The notes beneath the pieces were generated by a model, which searched no databases, had not been told where the DNA came from, and saw only the letters and a program-made list of their open reading frames with translations. 64,000 bases of DNA from Streptomyces sp. H27-H1 (lineage in GTDB: Bacteria > Actinomycetota > Actinomycetes > Streptomycetales > Streptomycetaceae): NCBI RefSeq assembly GCF_026627445.1, contig NZ_JAPNLJ010000020.1, positions 1 through 64,000 of the forward strand. The letters are read 5' to 3'. The first letter of the stretch is position 1. Every line of letters begins with the position of its first letter. Of this stretch, positions 17,693 through 26,368 are shown one piece after another. The position numbers and the translations under genes were made by a program.

Positions 17693-18072
17693 CGGGCCGC
17701 CCCCGTGGCTGCCCCCGACTGCCTCCTGTACCGCCCTCCCGGGTCCTCACGGGTCCCGGGCGCCCCACACGCAACCGACTATGCCAATTGCACATTCAAA
17801 AAGAATGCGATTTCGGCAATTCCGGGATGGATTACCCGCGTTCACTCCTCCTACATTGACAGCGCGCTGCGTTCTGAGGGTAAATTAGTTCATGGGTGGC
17901 CTGATGTGGTCACGCATGGGCAGGATCAGGCCACTCGGCGACCGGTTCATTCCGGTCGTCACACGGTGTGGCCGTGGCGATGCCGCAGTAGAGGGGCGTT
18001 CGGGTCGCGGGTGGACAGCGTGATCGTGTATTGAGCGGGTATTGACCAATCCGACTCTTCCGTGGGGGATCA
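17693..18072. promoter_or_regulatory. Upstream region of the terpene synthase locus
   Basis: This 380-nt stretch has no supported gene and is distinctly AT-richer between about 17770 and 17890. It contains a small hairpin (CATTC-AAAAA-GAATG, 17793-17807) and a perfect 10-bp inverted repeat (17896-17934, listed separately). It must carry the promoter for the terpene synthase, whose ATG at 18073 follows GGGGGATCA. Confidence 0.5.
17896..17934. promoter_or_regulatory. 10-bp inverted repeat upstream of the terpene synthase
   Basis: GTGGCCTGAT at 17896-17905 and its exact complement ATCAGGCCAC at 17925-17934 are separated by 19 nt, about 140 nt before the synthase start. It could be an operator for a dimeric regulator or an RNA hairpin. 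The sequence alone cannot separate these. Confidence 0.45.
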
Positions 18073-19110
18073 ATGGCCCAGCTCAGTTCTTTCTCCGTTC
18101 CCGATTTCCACCTTCCGTTCGGGAACTCCAAGCATCCTCAAGCTGCCCGGGCGAACGCCGAAGCGACCTCGTGGGTGTTGCGTCACGAGCTCGTGACCGC
18201 CGCCGCCGAGCAGTTCTCGGGCATCGGCGTGGGCCATCTCGCCGGCCGGGTGAGCGGTGACGTCCCCTACGAGCGGATCGTCCTGCTCGCCGAGTGGATG
18301 GCCTGGTCGTTCGTGCTGGACGACCAGCACGACCACCTCATCAGGACCGGGGAGGTCGCGGCCTGGCGGCCCATCACCGACGCGATCACCGGCTATCTGC
18401 GGACGGGGCGGATCGAGGGGCCGGCAGCGGGCCGAAATCCGCTGGTGACGGGATTCATCGACCTGTGCGACCGGATCCTGGCCGGCATGTCGGAGGGGAC
18501 CGCGGCCCGCTACCGCGCCCATGTCCCCCTCATGCTCCACTCCTTGGACCAGGAGGCGGGCAACCGCGCCGCCGCGGGACGCCCGGCGGTCCAGGAGTAC
18601 GTCCTCATGCGCCGCCACAGCTCCCAGATCCTTCCGATGATGGACATGGTGGAGGCCGGGCTCGGGATCGACCTCCCGCAGAACGTCCACGACCTTCCCG
18701 AGTTCCAGGCTCTCGCCGCGAGCGTGCTCGACGTCATCTCGTGGGGCAACGACGTGTTCTCCCTTCCGAAGGAGCACGCCTGTGGGGACACCAACAACCT
18801 CGTCTCCCTCATCTCCTTCTGGGAGAGGTGCTCGCTCCCCGACGCCGTCCAGGCGGTCGAGGGCCGCATCCAGGAGCGCATCGAGCAGTATCTGACCGAG
18901 GAACGGCGTCTGATTCAGGCCATCGGCGCCCTCCCCGGGACGGATCCGTCGCTGCTCGACGCGGTCACCCGCTGCGTGCGCAGTTACGAGGACTGGATGA
19001 TCGGCGCCGATCTGTGGCAGCGTTACGAGTGCACGCGGTACAGCGACGAACGGTTCGCGGCCGGACTGGAGTCTGCGTACACCCGCCCGGATCTTGTCTC
19101 CGTGGCATGA
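18073..19110 (+). CDS. Class I terpene synthase (sesquiterpene cyclase-like)
   Basis: A 345-residue terpene cyclase, the usual length for bacterial sesquiterpene synthases. The metal-binding DDxxD motif is DDQHD at residues 83-87. The pyrophosphate-sensor Arg is at about 180. The NSE motif reads NDVFSLPKE at 226-234 (N226, S230, E234), and the C-terminal RY pair is R322-Y323. All catalytic signatures are intact, so it should cyclise a prenyl diphosphate, most likely farnesyl diphosphate. The product cannot be read from sequence. Its stop overlaps an ATG that leads into the P450 gene, indicating a terpene oxidation pair. Confidence 0.92.
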   Translation: MAQLSSFSVPDFHLPFGNSKHPQAARANAEATSWVLRHELVTAAAEQFSGIGVGHLAGRVSGDVPYERIVLLAEWMAWSFVLDDQHDHLIRTGEVAAWRPITDAITGYLRTGRIEGPAAGRNPLVTGFIDLCDRILAGMSEGTAARYRAHVPLMLHSLDQEAGNRAAAGRPAVQEYVLMRRHSSQILPMMDMVEAGLGIDLPQNVHDLPEFQALAASVLDVISWGNDVFSLPKEHACGDTNNLVSLISFWERCSLPDAVQAVEGRIQERIEQYLTEERRLIQAIGALPGTDPSLLDAVTRCVRSYEDWMIGADLWQRYECTRYSDERFAAGLESAYTRPDLVSVA

Positions 19111-19124
19111 CGGGGAGTCGGTTC

Positions 19125-20528
19125 ATGGCACATGCGCAGCATCTCGGTCCCGAGGTCCACGCTCCGGTCGCCCCTGGGCGGTTACCGCTCCTGGGCCACG
19201 CCCTGCAACTGTGGCGCCGGCCGATCGCGTTCCTGGAGTCGCTCCGGGAGCACGGCGACATCGTGCGGCTCGACATCGGCACCTGGCCCGTCCACGTACT
19301 GACGAGCCCGGAGCACGTCCACTCCGTACTGGTGCAGCGGGCGCAGCAGTTCGGCCGGGGGCGGATCTTCGACAGGCTGCGCCCGGTGTTCGGCAACGGG
19401 ATCGTGACCACCGACGGCGACTTCCACCGCAAGCAGCGCCGGATGATGCAACCCGCCTTCCACCGGAACCACATCGCCGAGTACGCCGAGGTGATGTGCC
19501 GGCAGGCGGAGGCGATGTCCGGGTCGTGGACGGCCGGCCGTGAGATCTCCATGGTCACGGAGGCGCGCGGGTACGCGATGGCCTCGGTCGCCGAGATGAT
19601 CTTCTCGGGCGACCTGAGCCGGCCCGCCGTCGAGGAGGTGCACCGCTCGCTGCCCATCGTCCTGGAGGGCATGCTGGTGCGGGCGGTCATGCCCAAGTCG
19701 CTGGACCGGCTGCCCATTCCGTACAACCGGCGGTTCGACGGCGCCGCCGCCCGGCTGCGCCAGATCATCGACCAGGTGATCGAGCAGTACCGCGCCGAGG
19801 AGAAGACCGCGCGGGGCGACCGCCACGACCTGCTCTCCCTGCTGCTGGCGGGCGTGGACTCCGAGACGGGCTCGACGATGGACGCCGAGCAGGTGCGGGA
19901 CGAGGTCATCGCCATCATGTTCGCCGGCACCGAGACCTCGGCGACCACCCTGTCCTGGATCTTCCACGAGCTCGGCCGGCACCCCGAGGTGGAGGCACGC
20001 GTCCACGCCGAGGTCGACGCGGTGGTGGGGTCCCGCCCCGTGCGTCCCGCGGACATACCCGCGCTGACCTACACGAACAACGTCTTCCAGGAAGCGCTGC
20101 GCCTGCACTCCCCGCTGCTCTTCACCCGAAGGGCTTTGGCCCCCCTCACCCTCGGTGGCATCTCGATCCCGGCCGGCGCCGAACTGGCCTACAGCCCCTA
20201 CGCGTTGCACCGGGACCCCGTGCTGTTCCCCGATCCCGCCGTCTTCGACCCGGACCGCTGGCAGCATGGGGCGAGCGAGCGGGCCCGCACCCACAGCTAC
20301 GTCCCGTTCGGGGCCGGCCAGCACAAGTGCATCGGCGACTCCTTCGCCGTGGCTGAGATCCTTACCGCGGTGGCCACCGTCGCCTCGCGGTGGCACCTGA
20401 AGCCCGCCCCGGGTGTCACCGTGCGCGAACTTCCCGCGGGGATCCCGCAGCCCAGCGAACTGCCGATGATTCCTGTGGCGCGGAAGGTACAGCACTCTTC
20501 TCATATGAGTGGTGAGATGCCGCAATAG
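19125..20528 (+). CDS. Cytochrome P450, probable terpene oxidase
   Basis: A 467-residue soluble P450. Visible are the I-helix motif AGTETSATT, the K-helix ExxR (EALR) and the haem-ligand loop FGAGQHKCIG with the proximal Cys. Overall it resembles the class that oxidises pentalenene-type sesquiterpenes (PtlI-like), which is recognition rather than an alignment. ATG 19107 overlaps the cyclase stop (ATGA), but the ATG at 19125 has GGGGAG with 7-nt spacing and is preferred. No ferredoxin or ferredoxin reductase lies nearby, so redox partners must come from elsewhere. Confidence 0.92.
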   Translation: MAHAQHLGPEVHAPVAPGRLPLLGHALQLWRRPIAFLESLREHGDIVRLDIGTWPVHVLTSPEHVHSVLVQRAQQFGRGRIFDRLRPVFGNGIVTTDGDFHRKQRRMMQPAFHRNHIAEYAEVMCRQAEAMSGSWTAGREISMVTEARGYAMASVAEMIFSGDLSRPAVEEVHRSLPIVLEGMLVRAVMPKSLDRLPIPYNRRFDGAAARLRQIIDQVIEQYRAEEKTARGDRHDLLSLLLAGVDSETGSTMDAEQVRDEVIAIMFAGTETSATTLSWIFHELGRHPEVEARVHAEVDAVVGSRPVRPADIPALTYTNNVFQEALRLHSPLLFTRRALAPLTLGGISIPAGAELAYSPYALHRDPVLFPDPAVFDPDRWQHGASERARTHSYVPFGAGQHKCIGDSFAVAEILTAVATVASRWHLKPAPGVTVRELPAGIPQPSELPMIPVARKVQHSSHMSGEMPQ

Positions 20529-20597
20529 TGCGCTGAAACAGCATCAACTCCTCCTCCGGCCCGTACACTCGGCCGCACGTGCTTGAGGGGGCAAAAG

Positions 20598-23498
20598 ATG
20601 TCACACGTCACCGAACCGAGAGGCTGGGACACCCAGCCCCTGCTGGAACGGGAAGCCGAAGTCCTGGCGATCCAACGCGCGGTGGACGTGCTCTGCGGCA
20701 TCTCGGGCAATGGTCCGGCCAACCGCCTCGGCGGTGTCCTGACCTTCGCGGGATCGGCCGGCATAGGCAAGACCACCCTGCTGAACGAGGCACGTCGGCA
20801 TGCCGCCGAGCGCTCCTGCACCGTGCTCTTCGCACGCGGCGGCGAGCAGGAGCGGCAGGTTCCGTTCCACGTGATGCGCCAGCTCATCCAGCCGGCCCTC
20901 GCCGCCATGGGCGAGGACGAACGGCGCGACGCCCTCGGCAACTGGTACGGCATCGTCGCCCCGGCCCTCGGACTGACCGCGGCCCCGAAGGGGCCGACGG
21001 GACCCGACCCGCAGGGCGTGCGCGACGGACTCGACTGGGTGGTCACGCATTTAGCGGTGCGCAACGCCCCCGTCGTCCTGATCGTCGACGACGCGCACTG
21101 GGCGGACGCGGAGTCCCTGAGCTGGCTCACCTCCTTCGCGGCGCGGGCCGAGGAACTGGCCATGCTGATCATGGTGGCCTGCCGGCCCGACGAGATCCCC
21201 GCCGACGCCGGCGCGCTGCGCGCCCTCATGGGACGCCAGGGGGCGCGCCCGCACGAGCTGGCTCCCCTCACCACGAGCGCCGTCGCGCGCATCGTGCGCG
21301 ACGCCCTCGGTGAGAACGCCGACAACGTGTTCTGCCGCGAATGCTGGGCGATCACCGGCGGAAACCCCTTCGAGGTGGTCGAGCTGGCCATGAAGGGCCG
21401 CGACCGGGGGCTGAAACCGCACCAGGACAACATTCCCCAGCTGCGCGACCTGGCCTCCGCGGTCAAGGGCAGCGGCCTGATCGACCGGCTCGAACAGCTC
21501 GGCTCGTCCACCGTCCGGCTCGCGTGGGCCGCCGCCGTGCTCGGCACCGCGGTCCCCCTCGGCATCGTCGGGGGCGTGGCCGCCCTCGGTGAGGCGCAGG
21601 CCGCCGAGTCCATCGACCGGCTGCGGGCCGCACGCATCCTGACCGTCCTCACCGACGTACGGCGCAAAGAGGTCGTGGAGTTCTTCCACCCGCTCATCGC
21701 CACCGCCGTGTACCGCTCGATTCCGCCCGGTGTGCGCGTCGCCATGCACGGGATGGCCGCCCAGGCCCTGGTCGATGACGGGCAGGGTTCGGCGGCCGCC
21801 GCCCGCCACCTGCTGGAGATGCACCCCGAGGGCGACCCGTGGGTCGTACAGCAGCTGCGCCAGGCCGCGCGCGAGAGCTTCTCCGCGGGTGCTCCCGACG
21901 CCGCGCGCCGCTACCTGGCCCGTGCCCTGCGCGAGCCCCCGGACGTGGAGGACCGCGCCGAGGTCCTGTTCGAACTCGGATCCGCCAACCTCCTGCACGA
22001 TCCCGCGACGACGATCAACCAGCTCAGGGCCGCGCTGGAAGAGCCCAAGACCGACCAGAACCTGCGTGAGGCGATCACGTACCGGCTCGCCCAGGCGCTC
22101 GCCCACACGGGGCAGCTGGGACAGGCGGCCGGGCTCCTCGCGGACGAGGCCCGGCACGCCACGAGCTCCCGTACCCGGCTGCGCATGCAGGCCGAGCAGT
22201 TCAAGTGGAACTCGGTCCGGTTCGACGAGGAGAACTCGCCCGCCCGCTCCCGGCTCCTCGCCCAGTTCGCCAAGCGGCTCACCGGCCGTGGCCTGCCCGA
22301 GCGGCACATCCTGGGCCTGCGGGCCTGGGACGCCGCGATGCGCGGCGAGTCCGCCTCCACCGCCCTGGAGTACGCGGAACAGGCGCTGGACGGGGGCATG
22401 AGCTGGACCGACCAGGACTTCGGCTTCGAGGTGCCCGCCGTCCTCGCGGTCACACTCATGTACTGCGACCAGCCCGGCCGGGCCGAGGACCTCTTCAACA
22501 CCGCGATCGTCGAGTTCGAGGCGAAGGGATGGCGCGGCGCGCACCTGTCGTTCGTCTACACCCTGCTCGGCTACGTCCGCTACCGGCGCGGGCAGCTCGC
22601 CGAGGCCGAGGACTTCGTACGCAACGGCCTGCAGATCGCCGATCGCGTCGGACACGGGATCCCGGCGCAGTGGTACGCGGTCGGCACCCTCATCGAGACC
22701 CTGCTCGCCCGGGGGAACACCGCCGAGGCCCAGCGCGTCGCCAACGCCTACAAGCTGGCGGACGGCTTCCCCAAGGCCGTGGTCTATCCCGACCCGCAGG
22801 CCGTGTGGGGCAAGCTGCTCCTGGCCCAGGGCAGGATCGAGGAGGCGGAGCACCACCTCACCGCAGCCGGCCGGCGCCTGGACCTCCGCGGCACGCGCAA
22901 CCCCTCGTGGAGCCCCTGGCAGCTGGACCTCGCGCTCGCGCAGGCAACGCACGCGCCCGAGCAGGCGCGGGCCACGGCGGCCGAAGCGGTGGCACGCGCC
23001 CGCGCGTTCGGGACGTCCAGCGTGATAGGCCACGCCCTGCGCGTCGCGGCGGCGGCCACGGACCCGTCCCAGGCGACGGGCCTGCTGCAGGAGGCGGTGG
23101 AGCACCTCGAACAGTCTCCGGCCGCCTGCGAGCTCGCCCACGCGCTCATCGACCACGGCACGGCCCTGCACATCATCGGCGACCCGCACCAGGCGGCGCA
23201 GCGGATCTACCGGGGCATGGAGGTGGCCGCCGCCTGCGGCGCCGACGGGCTCGCGAGCCGGGCGAGGACCCAGCTGGCCTCGGCCGGTCTGCGGCCTCGC
23301 CGTCTGCGCACCTCCGAGCAGGACAGCTTGACCGTCGCCGAGCTCACGGCCGCCCGTCACGCCTCGGTCGGCATGGACAACAGGGCGATCGGCGCGGCGA
23401 TGCACACCGACGCCCAGGCGGTATCCGAGCTGCTGTCCGCGGTCTTCACGAAACTGGGCACCGACCGGCTCGGACTGCACCGGGCCCTCGGAGCCTGA
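20598..23498 (+). CDS. Large LAL-family ATP-binding regulator with diverged HTH
   Basis: A 966-residue protein of the LuxR/MalT large-ATP-binding type. It has an N-terminal AAA-like module with Walker A (GSAGIGKTT, about residue 55) and Walker B (VVLIVDDAHWAD). A long TPR-like helical middle and a C-terminal region where a LuxR helix-turn-helix is expected follow. That last region (LTVAELTAARHASVGMDNRA, then LLSAVFTKLGT) keeps the LuxR framework but has lost the usual TV..HL recognition-helix residues. The ATG at 20598 follows GAGGGGG with good spacing. Its position right after the synthase and P450 suggests a pathway regulator (inference). Confidence 0.85.
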   Translation: MSHVTEPRGWDTQPLLEREAEVLAIQRAVDVLCGISGNGPANRLGGVLTFAGSAGIGKTTLLNEARRHAAERSCTVLFARGGEQERQVPFHVMRQLIQPALAAMGEDERRDALGNWYGIVAPALGLTAAPKGPTGPDPQGVRDGLDWVVTHLAVRNAPVVLIVDDAHWADAESLSWLTSFAARAEELAMLIMVACRPDEIPADAGALRALMGRQGARPHELAPLTTSAVARIVRDALGENADNVFCRECWAITGGNPFEVVELAMKGRDRGLKPHQDNIPQLRDLASAVKGSGLIDRLEQLGSSTVRLAWAAAVLGTAVPLGIVGGVAALGEAQAAESIDRLRAARILTVLTDVRRKEVVEFFHPLIATAVYRSIPPGVRVAMHGMAAQALVDDGQGSAAAARHLLEMHPEGDPWVVQQLRQAARESFSAGAPDAARRYLARALREPPDVEDRAEVLFELGSANLLHDPATTINQLRAALEEPKTDQNLREAITYRLAQALAHTGQLGQAAGLLADEARHATSSRTRLRMQAEQFKWNSVRFDEENSPARSRLLAQFAKRLTGRGLPERHILGLRAWDAAMRGESASTALEYAEQALDGGMSWTDQDFGFEVPAVLAVTLMYCDQPGRAEDLFNTAIVEFEAKGWRGAHLSFVYTLLGYVRYRRGQLAEAEDFVRNGLQIADRVGHGIPAQWYAVGTLIETLLARGNTAEAQRVANAYKLADGFPKAVVYPDPQAVWGKLLLAQGRIEEAEHHLTAAGRRLDLRGTRNPSWSPWQLDLALAQATHAPEQARATAAEAVARARAFGTSSVIGHALRVAAAATDPSQATGLLQEAVEHLEQSPAACELAHALIDHGTALHIIGDPHQAAQRIYRGMEVAAACGADGLASRARTQLASAGLRPRRLRTSEQDSLTVAELTAARHASVGMDNRAIGAAMHTDAQAVSELLSAVFTKLGTDRLGLHRALGA

Positions 23499-23502
23499 TC
23501 GC

Positions 23503-23532
23503 ACGGCCGGCCTCCCGGACGGGGGCCGGCCG
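23503..23532. terminator. Strong GC hairpin between convergent genes
   Basis: An inverted repeat of about 13 bp (CGGCCGGCCTCCCG against CGGGGGCCGGCCG, one gap) lies just after the stop of the LAL gene and before the end of the convergent aldo/keto reductase. It would serve as a bidirectional terminator. No U-tract follows, as is common in Streptomyces. Confidence 0.6.
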
Positions 23533-23603
23533 CACCGGGGCGGGGCTTCCCCTCCGGCCCGGGGCCACCGGCGGCTCGCGGGTCGAGTGCGGCTCCGCGG
23601 CTC

Positions 23604-24431
23604 TCAGCCGTTGAAGCTGTCCGGGTCGGGTCCGGTCCGTTCGTCGCGGTTCAGAGCGGAGATCTCGCCCATGTCGGCCGCGGTGAGCTCGAAGTCGAAG
23701 AGGCCGAAGTTCTCCGCGATGCGTTCACGGGTCACGGACTTCGGGAAGACGATGTCCCCGCGCTGCAGGTGCCAGCGCAGGGTCACCTGGGCCGGAGACT
23801 TTCCGACGCGTTCCGTGATGCGCTGGAGGGTCGGCGCGTCGAGCACCTTGCCCTGGGCGATGGGCGACCAGGCTTCGGTGGCGATGGCGTGTTCGGCTCC
23901 GAAGGCCCTGACCTCGTCCTGGGTGAGGTAGGGGTGGACTTCGATCTGGTTGACCGCGGGTACCACCGGACTGCCTTCCATCAACCGCCGCAGGTGGTGG
24001 GGCTGGAAGTTGGAGACACCGATGGCCCTGGCCCGCCCGGAGCGGTAGATCTCCTCCAGGGCCTGCCAGATCTCCACGAGATCGCGGCGGGTGGGCAACG
24101 GCCAGTGGACGAGGAACAGGTCGAGGTGGTCGAGGCCCATCTCTTCGAGGCTGCGGTCGAAGGCCCGCAGGGCGTCGTCTCGCGAGTGGGCGTCGTTGGC
24201 GAGCTTGCTCGTCACGAAGACATCGGAGCGGTCGAGGCCGGAGTCGCGGACCGCCTGGCCGACCTCCTTCTCGTTCCCGTACATCTGCGCCGTGTCGATG
24301 TGGCGGTAGCCGACCTCCAGGGCGGCCAGCGTCGTAACCCGGGTCTCCTCGGGAGGGATCTGGAAGGTGCCGAAGCCCAACTGGGGGATCTTCACGCCAT
24401 TGTTGAGGGCGATGGCGGGTACTGCGGTCAT
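23604..24431 (-). CDS. Aldo/keto reductase
   Basis: A 275-residue NADPH-dependent oxidoreductase of the AKR5-like type (2,5-diketo-gluconate reductase family). The catalytic tetrad is intact: D46, Y51 (HIDTAQMYGNE), K76 (VTSK) and H109 (LVHW). The family's IGVSNF loop and the NADP-binding PKS..R.R..EN..F segment near the C-terminus are also present. AGGAG lies about 6 nt before the ATG. It is 89 nt downstream of the aldehyde dehydrogenase on the same strand, so the two may handle the same aldehydes. The substrate is not determinable. Confidence 0.92.
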   Translation of the reverse strand: MTAVPAIALNNGVKIPQLGFGTFQIPPEETRVTTLAALEVGYRHIDTAQMYGNEKEVGQAVRDSGLDRSDVFVTSKLANDAHSRDDALRAFDRSLEEMGLDHLDLFLVHWPLPTRRDLVEIWQALEEIYRSGRARAIGVSNFQPHHLRRLMEGSPVVPAVNQIEVHPYLTQDEVRAFGAEHAIATEAWSPIAQGKVLDAPTLQRITERVGKSPAQVTLRWHLQRGDIVFPKSVTRERIAENFGLFDFELTAADMGEISALNRDERTGPDPDSFNG

Positions 24432-24520
24432 GGGTGCTCCTGATGTCGTGCAGGTATTGCCGTTACGGCGGCCGGTGTCACTGGCCGCGCATTGGGAGGG
24501 CCCGGACGCGGCCGGTTCGG

Positions 24521-25936
24521 TCAGCCGGCGATCCCGCGCAGCTCCGCGTCGGGCGGGAGGATCCGGACGAGCTTGCGGTTCGCGAACTCGCGCATGCCCT
24601 GTTCGGAGAGTTCCCGGCCGTAACCGGACCGCTTGAGGCCGCCGAACGGCAGGTCGGGCTGGGTCGAGGTCGGATGGTTGACCCAGACCATGCCGGTCTC
24701 CACGCGCTCGGCCACCCGGCGCCCGCGTTCCACGTCCGCGCAGAACACCGATCCGCCGAGGCCGTACCGGCTGTCGTTGGCCAGGGCGACGGCCGCGTCC
24801 TCGTCGGCGGCCCGGTGGACGACCGCGGCCGGCCCGAAGAGTTCCTCGGCGTAGGCGCGCATGCCCGGCTCGACGCCGGTGATGATCGTGGGTTCGACGA
24901 AGGCACCCTGCCGGTCGATCCGGTGGCCGCCGGTGACCAGTTCCGCGCCCTGCTCCACCGTCTCGCGGATCTGGTCGACCAGGTCCGCGGCTGCCCGCTC
25001 GGAGGAAAGGGGGCCCAGGGTGGTCGCCTCGTCGGCGGGGTCGCCCGGCCGCAGCGCCTCGAACGCGTGGCGCAGTCCGTCCACGAACGCGTCGTGGACC
25101 TCGTCCAGGACGATGAACCGCTTCGCGGCCACACAGCTCTGCCCGGTGTTCGCCATACGGCCCGCGACGGCGGCGGCGACGGTGCGTTCCAGGTGTGCGC
25201 CGTCGAGGACGATGAAGGCGTCACTGCCGCCGAGCTCCAGGAGGCTGGGCTTCATGTTCCGCCCGGCCCGCTCGGCGACCTCGGCGCCCGCCTTCTCGCT
25301 GCCGGTCAGGGAGGCTCCGCGGACGATCGGGCTGTCGATGATGCGTCCGACCTCGGCGTGGCTCACGAAGAGGTTCGTGTAGACGCCCTCGGTGGCGCCC
25401 GCGTCGTGGAACAGCGATTCCAGGGCGAGCGCGGACTGCGGGCAGCTGCCGGCGTGCTTGACCAGCACGCTGTTGCCCAGCACCAGATTGGGCCCTGCGA
25501 AGCGGACCACCTGGTAGAGGGGGAAGTTCCACGGCATCACACCGAGCAGGACGCCGAGGGGCTCGGTGACGAGGTACGCCTCTCCCTCCGCCACGTCGAG
25601 CGGCTCGTCGGCGGCGAACTCGGGCCCCCGTCGGGCGTAGTACTCCAGGATGGACGCGGCGAGGTCCACCTCTCCGCGCGCCTCGGCTATGAGTTTGCCC
25701 ATCTCCAGGGTGATGAGCGCGGCCAGTTCTTCCTTGCGTTCCCGCATCAGTTCGGCCGTACGTCCGACGATGTCGGCGCGTTGCGCGACCGGCCGCTCGC
25801 GCCAGGCCTCGAACGCCTCGGCGGCGAGTTCGAGCGCGGCGTCGACCGCCGCCCCCTCGACGGCCGGGAACTCGGCGAGGGTTTCCCCGGTGTACGGGTC
25901 GACGGTCGCGAACGGGCTCTTGTGTGGATCCGACAT
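24521..25936 (-). CDS. NAD(P)-dependent aldehyde dehydrogenase, SSADH-like
   Basis: A 471-residue class 3-like aldehyde dehydrogenase resembling succinate-semialdehyde dehydrogenases (GabD/Sad type). Key parts are PWNFPLYQ, the catalytic Glu in LELGGSDAF, the nucleophile Cys in NTGQSCVA and the C-terminal FGGLKRSGYGRELS. The usual GSDP motif reads GSDA, a mild variant. AGGTTCCAT-type sequence in the complement shows GGAGG just before the ATG. It is probably co-transcribed with the aldo/keto reductase. A semialdehyde substrate is likely, but gene context does not fix which one. Confidence 0.92.
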   Translation of the reverse strand: MSDPHKSPFATVDPYTGETLAEFPAVEGAAVDAALELAAEAFEAWRERPVAQRADIVGRTAELMRERKEELAALITLEMGKLIAEARGEVDLAASILEYYARRGPEFAADEPLDVAEGEAYLVTEPLGVLLGVMPWNFPLYQVVRFAGPNLVLGNSVLVKHAGSCPQSALALESLFHDAGATEGVYTNLFVSHAEVGRIIDSPIVRGASLTGSEKAGAEVAERAGRNMKPSLLELGGSDAFIVLDGAHLERTVAAAVAGRMANTGQSCVAAKRFIVLDEVHDAFVDGLRHAFEALRPGDPADEATTLGPLSSERAAADLVDQIRETVEQGAELVTGGHRIDRQGAFVEPTIITGVEPGMRAYAEELFGPAAVVHRAADEDAAVALANDSRYGLGGSVFCADVERGRRVAERVETGMVWVNHPTSTQPDLPFGGLKRSGYGRELSEQGMREFANRKLVRILPPDAELRGIAG

Positions 25937-26042
25937 GGAACCTCCGGTGGAACAGGTGCGGTGTGTGTGGTGAGCGGCCTGAGGGGGCGGGTGGCCTGAG
26001 GGGGTGGGTCGCGGAGCTCAACCGACGTGCTCCGCGCTCAGC

Positions 26043-26309
26043 TCAGTGGCTGCGACGGCCCGCCACGAGCCGGTAGACCAGGAGGAGCAAGACCGAGCCC
26101 GCGACGGCCGCGATCCAGGTCGACAGGTGGAAGAACCCGTCGATCGAGTCGACTCCGAAGAGGACCTTCCCCAGCCACCCTCCGAGCACGGCGCCGACGA
26201 CGCCGATGAGCACGGTGGCCAGGCACCCGCCCGGGTCCCGGCCCGGGGTGACGGCTTTGGCGATGGCTCCGGCCAGTAGGCCCAGCAGGATCCAGGCGAT
26301 GATTCCCAT
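26043..26309 (-). CDS. GlsB/YeaQ/YmgE-family stress membrane protein
   Basis: An 88-residue very hydrophobic protein with three predicted transmembrane segments (residues 3-20, 29-50 and 62-83) and the family's GAIAKAVTPGRDPGGC and GVVGAVLGGWLG glycine-zipper patterns. The size fits transglycosylase-associated/GlsB proteins, which are often induced by envelope or osmotic stress. It lies between the aldehyde dehydrogenase and an AI-2E family permease on the same strand, so it may be in a stress operon. Confidence 0.88.
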   Translation of the reverse strand: MGIIAWILLGLLAGAIAKAVTPGRDPGGCLATVLIGVVGAVLGGWLGKVLFGVDSIDGFFHLSTWIAAVAGSVLLLLVYRLVAGRRSH

Positions 26310-26368
26310 GAAGCTCTTTCGGTGGAGATGGCACGGACACCCCTCCAGAGTGTCCGGGAAAAATAGGT

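Noticed and set aside
24521..25936. Aldehyde dehydrogenase as the missing uronate-pathway enzyme
   Set aside because: It is 22 kb from the operon, in another strand block with an aldo/keto reductase, so the link is only functional speculation.
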